This document shows positions 1-7,326 of a DNA stretch of 64,000 bases, piece after piece; the first letter of the stretch is position 1; each line of letters opens with the position of its first letter. The stretch is taken from positions 1 to 64,000 of the forward strand of contig JANYLJ010000011.1 of assembly GCA_025357945.1 (NCBI GenBank), given 5' to 3'. The stretch comes from Gemmatimonadota bacterium. GTDB lineage: Bacteria > Gemmatimonadota > Gemmatimonadetes > Gemmatimonadales > GWC2-71-9. The notes under the pieces are model-generated. The model was not told where the DNA came from. It ran no database searches and saw only the letters and a program-made list of their open reading frames with translations. The translations under genes were made by a program, and so were the position numbers.

Positions 1-972
1 ATTTCCAGCGGTTTTGATCAAGTGCAAAGTTACTGGGGGTTCGTCGACGGTCTGGCACCCGCAGCCAGCAGCGGAAAGTGGGGATATCTCGATACCAGGG
101 GAAAGTGGGCTATCGAGCCGCAGTTTGAGCAGGGGTACGGATTCTGGGACGGGCTGGCGCCCGTGCAGGTCGGTGGGAAATGGGGTTTCGTCAATAGGAA
201 AGGCAGCTTCGTCGTCAATCCTCAATACGACGTCAGCACCAACTTCAACGATGGCCACGCCGTGCTGGTGAGCGGCGGAAAGTACGGTTTCATCGACACA
301 AAGGGTCAAGTGGTGGTAGAGCCCAAGTTTCTATCCGCCAGTAGTTTCAATGAGGGCTTGGCGCCCGTGAAGACCGACTCGGGATGGGGATATATCGATC
401 CGACCGGCAAGATTGTGGTCGATCCTCAGTTCGACATCGCCCTTCCTTTTCAAAACGGCTTGGCGTGGGTGAGAGCCCTTGGAAAGGACGCGTATATCAC
501 GAAGACCGGCGCGTTTGTTGTCGACCCGTTTCCCGGGACAACGGTTCGGCAAGCCAAGGCGAAAGCAAGAGCCGATTCAGCCGCAGCTGCCGCAGCGGCG
601 GCGGCAGCGGCGGAACAGCAATCGGCATCGGATCGCCTGCGACTCCAGCAGGGGATCGTTGGGAACTGGGCGGGGACCTTTGACAACGACAACAACGTCC
701 GCCTGACCATCAGTCATGACGGCGCCGCCTTCCATGGCGTCCTCCTGCACAGCGGCTTGCGTGAGGAGTTCTCCGAATCGGCGTCACACCTCGCGGGTTC
801 GGTCGGCCTCATCGGCGTCTCAGTCAGCCGCGTGAGCCCGAGCGCAAGCGCGACCTACAACCTCGACAACTTTCAACTTGCATTGAGTGCTGATGGGCGA
901 ACCATCGTCGGCGAGAATCACGATGCCGGCGGCAAAGTAGACCACTTCATATTGAACAAGATTGGGCCGTGA
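1..972 (+). CDS. WG-repeat protein, 5' end cut by window edge
   Basis: The frame is open from base 1 and already reads in repeat register before the first possible start (GTG at 22), so the gene begins outside the window. About four WG-type repeats are visible, with cores GKWGYLD, GKWGFVN, GKYGFID and SGWGYID, each followed by a V/I-x-PQF or PKF segment. After them comes an Ala-rich, probably helical stretch (around codons 190-210 of the visible frame) and then an unassigned C-terminal domain of about 100 residues starting at GNWAGTF. WG repeats form beta-rich surfaces of generally unknown role. The next gene starts 4 bases after the stop, so the two were probably cotranscribed. Family assignment is firm; function is not known. 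Confidence 0.85.
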   Translation: MSSGFDQVQSYWGFVDGLAPAASSGKWGYLDTRGKWAIEPQFEQGYGFWDGLAPVQVGGKWGFVNRKGSFVVNPQYDVSTNFNDGHAVLVSGGKYGFIDTKGQVVVEPKFLSASSFNEGLAPVKTDSGWGYIDPTGKIVVDPQFDIALPFQNGLAWVRALGKDAYITKTGAFVVDPFPGTTVRQAKAKARADSAAAAAAAAAAAEQQSASDRLRLQQGIVGNWAGTFDNDNNVRLTISHDGAAFHGVLLHSGLREEFSESASHLAGSVGLIGVSVSRVSPSASATYNLDNFQLALSADGRTIVGENHDAGGKVDHFILNKIGP

Positions 973-976
973 GCCC

Positions 977-1558
977 ATGATCCGGCTGGGGGCATGGATC
1001 CTATGCATAGCTCGCATGGTCCTCACAGTCATGGTCCTCCACACCTGTGTTGCCGCAACCGCGGCAGCGCAAGTCAGCGATATCGGACGGTTTTTCCCGG
1101 GCCGCCCCACTGGGTTTGTCAGGGACGTGGCCGGCCTGATCGACTCGGTCACGCACGCCCAGGTCGAGGCGCGCCTGTCTAGGTTGCGAGCGCGGACTGG
1201 CGGTGAGATCGCGGTGGTCACGCTGGCGACGATCGGCGATCAGGCTCCGGCCGCGGTGGCCACGCAGATCGGCCGGACGTAGGGTGTCGGCTCCAACGCA
1301 CCGGTCGGCGATCCGCGGCGCAACTTCAGCGCCGTGCTGCTGGTAGTCCAGCGCAACGCGACTCACCGCGGCGAAGTCTTCATCGCTCTTGGCAGTGGCG
1401 CCGAACAGTTAATCAGCAATGCAACCGCGCAGACCGTTGTTGACTCGATGCTTCCAGGCCTGAGGCAGGGTCAGTACTCGCCAGCCATTGACGTTGGTAC
1501 ACGCATGCTGACGGGCCTCTTCACGCGGGCACTCGGCTCGAAGGACAGCGTGCGGTGA
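977..1558 (+). pseudogene. TPM-domain secreted protein interrupted by an amber codon
   Basis: The ATG at 977 opens a signal-peptide-like N-terminus followed by GRPTGFVRDVAGLIDS and GGEIAVVTL, typical of TPM (TLP18.3/Psb32/MOLO-1) domains. The frame stops at a TAG at 1280-1282, but the same frame continues with GVGSNAPVGD, a hydrophobic strand (AVLLVVQ) and the domain end to the TGA at 1556-1558. TPM proteins normally carry Trp-Gly at this spot (R-W-G-I/V-G), so one TGG-to-TAG change explains the break. No frameshift is needed. It could still be a sequencing error. The gene sits at the edge of the accessory region. Confidence 0.75.
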
Positions 1559-1648
1559 TGATCGGATTGTGGATGGACCGCGCCAGCCCCACGCCCGAAA
1601 CCCTAAGCCAAGTTCGCGCCGTCGAGCGGGGATCGGCGTAGGCATTCA

Positions 1649-1703
1649 AGAAATGTTCGGGGACTTGTTCGGGGACTCTCAGGTCAGTTCTCGGCCTATT
1701 CGG
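1649..1703. repeat. Direct repeat A, copy 1
   Basis: A segment of about 52 bases beginning AATGTTCGGGGACTTGTTC and ending GGCCTATTCGG. It recurs at 3951-4001 in the same orientation with four mismatches and one missing G. Together with repeat B it brackets the hipBA module. No gene is visible between 1559 and this point. Confidence 0.75.
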
Positions 1704-1765
1704 AACTCCTGCGCGCCGCAAAGCCGCACTCTGACGCGGTCGGGCGGGGTAGGACCCACCACCCG

Positions 1766-1812
1766 ACTGACTCTTAATCACTAGGTTGCAGGTTCAAGTC
1801 CTGCTCGGGGCA
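1766..1812 (+). tRNA. tRNA-Lys(CTT) 3' fragment, non-functional
   Basis: The sequence reads as the 3' part of a tRNA: anticodon loop CTCTTAA at 1771-1777 (anticodon CTT), anticodon stem with one C-C mismatch, a five-base variable region, T stem GCAGG/CCTGC around TTCAAGT at 1788-1804, acceptor strand TCGGGGC at 1805-1811 and discriminator A at 1812. No D arm or matching 5' acceptor strand lies upstream, so it cannot be an intact tRNA. A tRNA 3' end next to mobile-element debris is the usual form of an integrase attachment site. Confidence 0.7.
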
Positions 1813-1829
1813 TTCGGTAACTCGTTGAA

Positions 1830-1857
1830 GCGTCGCCACCTGCTGGCGGCGTTTTTT
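1830..1857 (+). terminator. Intrinsic terminator after tRNA fragment
   Basis: A seven-pair stem (GTCGCCA / TGGCGGC, one G-T pair) around a five-base loop is followed by GTTTTTT. It lies 20 bases beyond the tRNA-Lys fragment, as a tRNA terminator would, and was probably carried with it. Confidence 0.7.
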
Positions 1858-1913
1858 CGCATTCTGGCCTGGGGATGCCGATTGAATTGTTGATTGCGCG
1901 GTCACGCGTCACG

Positions 1914-1957
1914 CCGGGTTCTGCTTGTCGAGAGTCGTGGACGTGCGCTCGACCTGT
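1914..1957. repeat. Direct repeat B, copy 1
   Basis: A 44-base segment with core TTGTCGAGAGTCGTGGACG. It recurs at 4022-4065 in the same orientation with a single mismatch. On the minus strand both copies read QVERTSTTLDKQ, perhaps the tail of a former coding sequence. In copy 1 the A and B units are 210 bases apart, with the tRNA fragment and terminator between them. In copy 2 they are 20 bases apart. Confidence 0.8.
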
Positions 1958-2106
1958 TTTCGTCGTTCGTTAGGAGTTTCAGGTTTTTTGGGCTTTCTCC
2001 GCCAGCATCTTCGCCAAACTCTTATGATTCTTTGCTTATTATGATTCATATATAGTGCATTATAGCTTTTAAAGCGCTTTATATTAGGCATTACTTACGT
2101 TCGGCC

Positions 2107-2135
2107 TTGATTTTCTTCTTGGCTGATATTAGAAT
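2107..2135 (+). promoter_or_regulatory. Predicted sigma-70 promoter of hipBA
   Basis: TTGATT at 2107-2112 and TAGAAT at 2130-2135 are separated by 17 bases, in an unusually AT-rich island (about 1970-2190) inside a GC-rich genome. The expected transcription start, near 2142, falls inside the palindrome at 2139-2154. A second palindrome, TAAAGCGCTTTA, lies at 2070-2081 upstream. Confidence 0.6.
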
Positions 2136-2138
2136 AAC

Positions 2139-2154
2139 GACTAATATATTAGTC
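2139..2154. promoter_or_regulatory. Probable HipB operator palindrome
   Basis: GACTAATATATTAGTC is a perfect 16-base palindrome just downstream of the predicted -10 box. HipB-type antitoxins repress their own operons by binding palindromes in the promoter, so this is the natural autoregulatory site. Binding is an inference from position and symmetry. Confidence 0.55.
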
Positions 2155-2189
2155 TGTATATGTTGTAAGGAGCTATATATGAGGCATTT

Positions 2190-2525
2190 ATGATAAAACA
2201 CCCGGCTCACAGCATCCTGCCGACGCCAGTTCGCGGCGCCCTGGTGAAGTTTGGCAGGGACATCTCGGTGGCCCGCCGCCGCAGAGGGATCACTACCGCC
2301 ATGATGGCGGAGCGCCTAGGAGTCGCCCGCGCGACCTACGAACGCATTGAGCGCGGAGACCCGCGCGTCGCTATGGGAACCTACGTGACGACTCTCTTCG
2401 TGCTCGGACGTGGGACGGCCGTCAGCGAGTTGATCGATCCGCGGGCGGATGAAACGGGAACATTGTTGGAAGCCGACCGTCTTCCGCGGCGTGTTCGGCC
2501 AAAGCGCGAGCCACAACCCAAATGA
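2190..2525 (+). CDS. hipB: HipB-like antitoxin, XRE-family helix-turn-helix
   Basis: A 111-residue protein with an XRE helix-turn-helix at about residues 25-60 (ISVARRRRGIT, MMAERLGVARATYERIERG). In HipBA modules the antitoxin binds operator DNA and the HipA toxin. The ATG at 2190 is chosen because GAGG at 2181-2184 lies five bases upstream. A stronger AAGGAG at 2167-2172 instead fits an ATG at 2179 that opens a four-codon ORF whose TGA overlaps this start. The stop overlaps the hipA start (ATGA at 2522-2525), indicating translational coupling. The C-terminal 30 residues are basic and low in complexity. The gene is GC-rich although its promoter is AT-rich. Confidence 0.85.
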   Translation: MIKHPAHSILPTPVRGALVKFGRDISVARRRRGITTAMMAERLGVARATYERIERGDPRVAMGTYVTTLFVLGRGTAVSELIDPRADETGTLLEADRLPRRVRPKREPQPK

Positions 2526-3805
2526 AACGCACGATTGGGGTAGACTTGGGAAACAGCGGCCGACGGGTTGGCGTCTTGCGTTACAACAGGGACGGTGCGA
2601 GAGAAAGCGCGTCGTTCGAGTATGCCGCCGATTGGCTCGCAGCCGCCGACCGCTTCGCAATCGAGCCAGGTCTGCCGCTGGTTTCCGGTCCTCAATACCA
2701 TGGACGAACGACCGACGGGTCCGTCTTCCACGGCGTGATTGCGGATTCAGAACCCGATGGGTGGGGAGCGAAGGTGATCCTTCGTGACCATGCCAAGCGC
2801 CGAACGCTCGCAAGGGCGGCAGGTAAGGACCAACCTTCAATTATCGGTGCACTTGAGTTCCTCTTTGAAGTGGACGATTTCAGTCGCGTCGGCGCGTTGC
2901 GTTTTCGTGACGAGGAGGGAGTATACCGGAGGAAGCGCGAACCGGGAACACGAACCGCACCGCCATTGATCGAGCTACGAGACCTTCTTTCGTCGACTCG
3001 TGCTGTCGAAACGAACACTGAAACTGAAGCCGACTTGGCCTACCTCCGCGGTCGCGGCACATCGCTACAGGGCATTCGCCCCAAGTGTACTGTGCTCGAC
3101 GATGACGGCGGCCTCGCGATCGGGAAGTTTCCGAGTGTAAACGACGAACGAGCCGTGACAAAAGCTGAGGTTCTGGCACTGACGCTTGCCACCGATGCAG
3201 GGATCCACGCGGCACACGGTCGCATCATCGCAAGCGATGGGACGCCTGTCGCGATCATCCGGCGCTTTGACCGGGAGCAGGGCGAGCGCCTGATGTACGT
3301 ATCTGCGGCAACGCTCATGCAGGTGGTTCGCGGTGATCCGAAAGATCATAGCTACACCGAAATGGTCGATGCTATACGCATTTACAGCCCCGCATCGCAA
3401 CAGGACATTGAGGAGCTTTGGCGGCGGATTGCGTTTTCTATTCTCATTACAAACGTTGACGACCATCTTCACAATCACGGCTTTCTACACGTCGAACGCG
3501 AGAGTTGGCGTCTTGCTCCTGCATTCGATGTCAATCCGTTTCCCGACAAGGTGCGAGAGCTGAAGACGTGGGTGAGTGAGGATACTGGACCGGCCGCAAC
3601 AATCGCGGCACTAATGTCGGCCGTCCCGTACTTTGGCCTCAGGGTCGATGTCGCGAGAGCCATTCTCGGCCAGGTGGAGGCTGCTGTCGCCGGATGGCGC
3701 GAGTGCGGCACCCGGCTTGGGATGACCCGCCTCGAATTGGACCAATTCGCGGATGCGTTCGAACACGATCAGCGGTCCGCAGCACAAACCGAAAGTGCAC
3801 TCTAG
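2522..3805 (+). CDS. hipA: HipA-family serine/threonine kinase toxin
   Basis: A 427-residue HipA-family protein. HipA kinases phosphorylate targets such as glutamyl-tRNA synthetase and cause growth arrest or persistence. Visible motifs: the flexible nucleotide loop GTSLQGIRPK at 179-188, where HipA autophosphorylation normally occurs; lysine in IGKFP near 202; RRFDRE at 247-252; catalytic NVDDHLHNHG at 311-320 (D313 or D314, N318); and the metal-binding APAFDVNP at 332-339. All core kinase residues appear present, so the toxin looks active. The start overlaps hipB by four bases. The substrate cannot be told from sequence. The pair lies between duplicated repeats and beside a tRNA fragment and integrase remnant, consistent with acquisition on a mobile island. 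Confidence 0.9.
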   Translation: MKRTIGVDLGNSGRRVGVLRYNRDGARESASFEYAADWLAAADRFAIEPGLPLVSGPQYHGRTTDGSVFHGVIADSEPDGWGAKVILRDHAKRRTLARAAGKDQPSIIGALEFLFEVDDFSRVGALRFRDEEGVYRRKREPGTRTAPPLIELRDLLSSTRAVETNTETEADLAYLRGRGTSLQGIRPKCTVLDDDGGLAIGKFPSVNDERAVTKAEVLALTLATDAGIHAAHGRIIASDGTPVAIIRRFDREQGERLMYVSAATLMQVVRGDPKDHSYTEMVDAIRIYSPASQQDIEELWRRIAFSILITNVDDHLHNHGFLHVERESWRLAPAFDVNPFPDKVRELKTWVSEDTGPAATIAALMSAVPYFGLRVDVARAILGQVEAAVAGWRECGTRLGMTRLELDQFADAFEHDQRSAAQTESAL

Positions 3806-3950
3806 GACACCAATTGGCTGGTGCTGTGTACCCCAATTCGACGAGGCACTTTGGGAAGCGTAGGTTTACTTCCCAACGGAGGGTCGTCGGATGGAAACGC
3901 ATCGACGGAAAGCGAATGGGCTCCATAAAGAGCTCGGTGCCCCGGCAAGG

Positions 3951-4001
3951 AATGTTCGGGGACTTGTTCGGGACTCTGAGGTCACCTCTTGGCCTATTCG
4001 G
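3951..4001. repeat. Direct repeat A, copy 2
   Basis: Second copy of the element at 1649-1703, about 90 percent identical by eye. It lies 146 bases after hipA. The stretch 3806-3950 carries no recognisable gene. Confidence 0.75.
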
Positions 4002-4021
4002 GTATCGTGGTTCGTGCAAAC

Positions 4022-4065
4022 CCGGGTGCTGCTTGTCGAGAGTCGTGGACGTGCGCTCGACCTGT
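4022..4065. repeat. Direct repeat B, copy 2
   Basis: Second copy of the 44-base element at 1914-1957, one mismatch. It abuts the integrase remnant: on the minus strand the open frame runs from the remnant directly into the QVERTSTTLDKQ reading of this repeat. Confidence 0.8.
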
Positions 4066-4074
4066 CCGCGCCGA

Positions 4075-4335
4075 CGCTTCATATGTATCTCGCTCGTTGA
4101 TTCCTTCCACCCCGCCGGGAACACCCATCCCGTCGCCGTTTTGTCGAGGCGTTCCCGAAGCTGCGCCGGAACTGCGCGGGTTGGGGCCCTGAGTGGCTGG
4201 TCCCACTCAGCCCGCCGGCGCGGGAAGTCCTCTGGCCAGACGACATCCGCCCGCCGGAGATGCAACACCGCGTTGAACCGCGCTCCCTGATAGCCGCAGC
4301 GCGTGAGCACGGCTATTGCGATTCTGAAAAAGCGG
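4075..4335 (-). pseudogene. Tyrosine-recombinase (integrase) remnant
   Basis: The minus-strand frame has GC-rich third positions and reads LTRCGYQGARFNAVLHLRR-ADVVW, then EWDQPL and TGWVFPAG. This matches the start of a phage-type integrase catalytic domain, where Gly-x-Arg-x-x-x-x-x-x-Leu-Arg-x-x-Asp-Val precedes a W-x-x-P-L strand and a WVFP segment. The later R, H-x-x-R and Tyr motifs are missing: the frame runs into repeat B. No proper N-terminal domain is present. I read it as the decayed integrase of the element that targeted the tRNA-Lys. The family call rests on motif shape only. Confidence 0.4.
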
Positions 4336-4419
4336 GCGTATCGTGCAGGGGTTGGGTCGCGGCCATCTGAATTTCTTCGGCCTCGCCCGACTCCCGTCCT
4401 GTCCTCGTCCGGAGACAAA

Positions 4420-7140
4420 ATGGACCAGCGCCCCATCCGCACGCGGCGCCTCGCCGCCCTTGTGCTGCTAGCACTCCTGCCCCTCGCGTCGCTCGCGGCC
4501 CAGGCCGGCCGCGGGACCCTGACCGGCACGATCACTGACCTTCGCACCGGCAACCCGCTCGCCGGTGCGCGCGTCACGGTCGGGGCATCGCTGATCGGTG
4601 CCACCACCAACGCCCGCGGCAACTATCGCCTCTTCCTGCCCTCGGGCCGCACCGAGGTGCGCTTCCGCGCGATCGGATACAGCATGCTTCGCGACACCGT
4701 CAACGTGGCCGACGGCGCCACGACCACGCGCGACGCGTCGCTCGAGCAGGCGGCCGTGACGCTGAGCGAGATCGCCGCGATCGGCACCCGCAACGCCGAC
4801 CGCACCGTCGTGAATTCCCCGGTGCCGGTCGACGTACTCACCAGCGAGGACATCAAGCTCTCGGGGCGAACGGAAACGGCGCAGATCCTGCAAATGCTGG
4901 CGCCCTCGTTCAACTTCCCCCGCCCCTCGCTGACGGACGGCACCGACAACTCGCGCCCGGCCACGCTCCGCGGCCTGGCTCCCGATCAGGTGCTGGTGCT
5001 GGTGAACGGCAAGCGCCGCCACACATCGTCGCTGATTAATCTGAACGGTTCGATCGGCCGCGGGTCAGGGCTGGTGGACCTCAACGCCATCCCGTCCTCG
5101 GCGATCGACCACATCGAGATCCTCCGCGACGGTGCCGCCGCACAGTACGGCTCTGACGCCATCGCCGGCGTGATCAACATCGTGCTCAAAGGCAACAGCG
5201 CCAACGACTTCTCGCTGCAGCGCGGCGGGTATAACACCACATTCGCGTCGACCGTCGACGTCGACCGCAAGCTCACCGATGGCGGGAACACCACCGCCAG
5301 TGGCACCTACTCGCTCGCCTTGGGACAGGACGGCTTTGCGACGCTGAGCGCCGAGTACCGCAATCGCGACTTTACCAATCGCTCGTCGCGCGATGGCCGG
5401 ACCCAGTATTTCGCAGGCGACCCGAAGAACACTGACCCGCAGTTCAGCAACATCATTGACCACCGCTTCGGCGACCCGAACACGCGTGATGCCGTCGGCT
5501 TCCTGAATGTCGGCAAGCATTTCGGCGCCAACGCCGAGTTCTACTCCACCATCGGCTACGGCGACCGCAACGGCGATGCGGCGGGCTTCTGGCGCCGCGC
5601 GCTCGACAACCGCACGGTTCGTTCGATCTACCCGAACGGCTTCCTGCCGCTGATCGAGTCCACGGTGCGCGACGCCTCCGCGCTCGGCGGCGTGCGGGGC
5701 ACCACCGGCAAGTTCAAGTACGACGCCTCGATTACCTGGGGCCGGAACAGCTACCGGTACGACGTCAACAACACCGCCAACGTCTCGCTCGGCAATGTAT
5801 CGCCCACCTCGTTCTATGCCGGCACGACCGGCTTCAACCAGCTCACCGCCAACCTCGACCTGGTGCGCCAGGTCGAGATCGGCGCCGCCACGCCGCTCAA
5901 TGTGGCGTTCGGCGCCGAGTTCCGCCGCGATGCCTACAGCATCCAGGCGGGCGATCCGGACTCGTATCGTGACGGTGGCGTGCGCGTGCTCGACGGCCCC
6001 GGCGCCGGCAGCGTTGCGGCGACCGGCGCGCAAGTATTCCCCGGCTTCCGTCCCACCGACGCGACCGACGTGCACCGCACGGATGTGGCCGGATACGTGG
6101 ACCTCGAGGTGAACCCCGTCCGCGCCCTGCTGGTGGGCGTGGCGGGCCGAGCCGAGCGCTACAGCGACTTCGGCGGCAAGACGACCGGCAAGGTCGCGGC
6201 ACGGCTCGAGGTCAGCAAAGGCGTCGCCTTGCGCGGTGCCGCCGCCACCGGTTTCCGCGCTCCTTCGCTCGGCCAGTCGTTCTTCACCACGACGTCCACC
6301 AACTTCATCAACGGTGTGCCATTCGACATCAGGACCTTCCCGGTCTCGTCCCCGGCCGGGAGGCTCCTCGGCGCGACAGACCTGAAACCGGAAAACTCCG
6401 TCAACCTGAGCGGTGGCGTCGCCCTCTCACCGTCCAGGAACCTCTCCATCACGGTCGACTATTACCACATCAGCATCGATGATCGCATCGTGCTCTCCGG
6501 CAACTTCACCGACGTGTCCGTGCGCAACTTCCTGGCGGCCAATGGCTTCCCGGGTGTCGGCGGCGGCCGCTACTTCACCAACGCCATCGACACCAAAACC
6601 AAGGGCGTTGACGTCATCCTTGGCTACGGTACGTCGTTCGGAAAGGCCACCAGCCTCCGCGTTACCGCGGGCTACAACGCCAACACCACCAAGGTCACGC
6701 GGATTTCGAACACGCCGCCAGTCCTGGCGGCCTTCCAGTCAACCCTCTTCGACCGGGTGGAGCAGGCCCGCATCGAGGCGGGACAGCCGAAGAACAACCT
6801 CAACCTCATGGGCGTGCTGTCCGTCAACCGCGCCACGGTCACGCTACGCACCCAGCGCTTCGGCGAGGTCACGACGTTCGGCACCGACACGCTCAGGACG
6901 CTCGACCAGACCTTCGGCGCCAAGTGGATCACCGATGCCTCGGTGGCCTACCGCTTCTTTGGCCAGCTCACGCTCTCGATCGGTGTCGACAATCTCGGCG
7001 ACATCTATCCCGACAAGAACTCACTCGGCAATGCGACCACGGCCGGCAACAGCAACTTCGGAATCTTCCCCTACAGCGGCACGTCGCCGTTCGGATTCAA
7101 CGGCCGCTATCTCTACGGGAGGGCGTCGCTGGTCTTCTAG
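4420..7140 (+). CDS. TonB-dependent receptor with carboxypeptidase-regulatory domain
   Basis: A 906-residue outer-membrane receptor. The start at 4420 is preferred because GGAG sits a few bases upstream and a clear signal peptide follows (LAALVLLALLPLASLAAQA). Domain order: carboxypeptidase-regulatory-like beta-sandwich at about 28-110 (GTLTGTITDLRTGNPLAGA), plug domain at about 125-250 (VLVNGKRRH; VEILRDG-like IEILRDGAAAQYGSDAIAG), then a long beta-barrel ending YGRASLVF with terminal Phe. Such receptors import scarce ligands using TonB energy; the substrate is not evident. No SusD partner lies beside it. The frame stays open upstream to 4303, across the mobile-element scar, but those residues look non-native. 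Confidence 0.9.
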   Translation: MDQRPIRTRRLAALVLLALLPLASLAAQAGRGTLTGTITDLRTGNPLAGARVTVGASLIGATTNARGNYRLFLPSGRTEVRFRAIGYSMLRDTVNVADGATTTRDASLEQAAVTLSEIAAIGTRNADRTVVNSPVPVDVLTSEDIKLSGRTETAQILQMLAPSFNFPRPSLTDGTDNSRPATLRGLAPDQVLVLVNGKRRHTSSLINLNGSIGRGSGLVDLNAIPSSAIDHIEILRDGAAAQYGSDAIAGVINIVLKGNSANDFSLQRGGYNTTFASTVDVDRKLTDGGNTTASGTYSLALGQDGFATLSAEYRNRDFTNRSSRDGRTQYFAGDPKNTDPQFSNIIDHRFGDPNTRDAVGFLNVGKHFGANAEFYSTIGYGDRNGDAAGFWRRALDNRTVRSIYPNGFLPLIESTVRDASALGGVRGTTGKFKYDASITWGRNSYRYDVNNTANVSLGNVSPTSFYAGTTGFNQLTANLDLVRQVEIGAATPLNVAFGAEFRRDAYSIQAGDPDSYRDGGVRVLDGPGAGSVAATGAQVFPGFRPTDATDVHRTDVAGYVDLEVNPVRALLVGVAGRAERYSDFGGKTTGKVAARLEVSKGVALRGAAATGFRAPSLGQSFFTTTSTNFINGVPFDIRTFPVSSPAGRLLGATDLKPENSVNLSGGVALSPSRNLSITVDYYHISIDDRIVLSGNFTDVSVRNFLAANGFPGVGGGRYFTNAIDTKTKGVDVILGYGTSFGKATSLRVTAGYNANTTKVTRISNTPPVLAAFQSTLFDRVEQARIEAGQPKNNLNLMGVLSVNRATVTLRTQRFGEVTTFGTDTLRTLDQTFGAKWITDASVAYRFFGQLTLSIGVDNLGDIYPDKNSLGNATTAGNSNFGIFPYSGTSPFGFNGRYLYGRASLVF

Positions 7141-7326
7141 GACGGCCGCGTCGCAAGGGCAGGCGTGATCGCGGTGGCTTGACGCGCCGCGAACACGCAC
7201 GCCCGTTACTGCGTTCGGGCCGACAGTACGCGCCCCCTCGGAGGCATCCCCTCAGGGGCGAGATCGTCCGTCAGACATGCTCGGGTCCACCTGAAGCGCC
7301 GTCATTTTCTGCCCAGGCACGCGGCC

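Noticed and set aside
1690-1812. A complete tRNA gene at this site
   Set aside because: Only the anticodon arm, T arm and 3' acceptor strand can be built; no 5' acceptor strand or D arm is present upstream.
3639-4622. Long minus-strand open frame as a full integrase gene
   Set aside because: Only about 85 residues look integrase-like. The rest overlaps hipA and the TonB receptor start, and catalytic motifs are missing.
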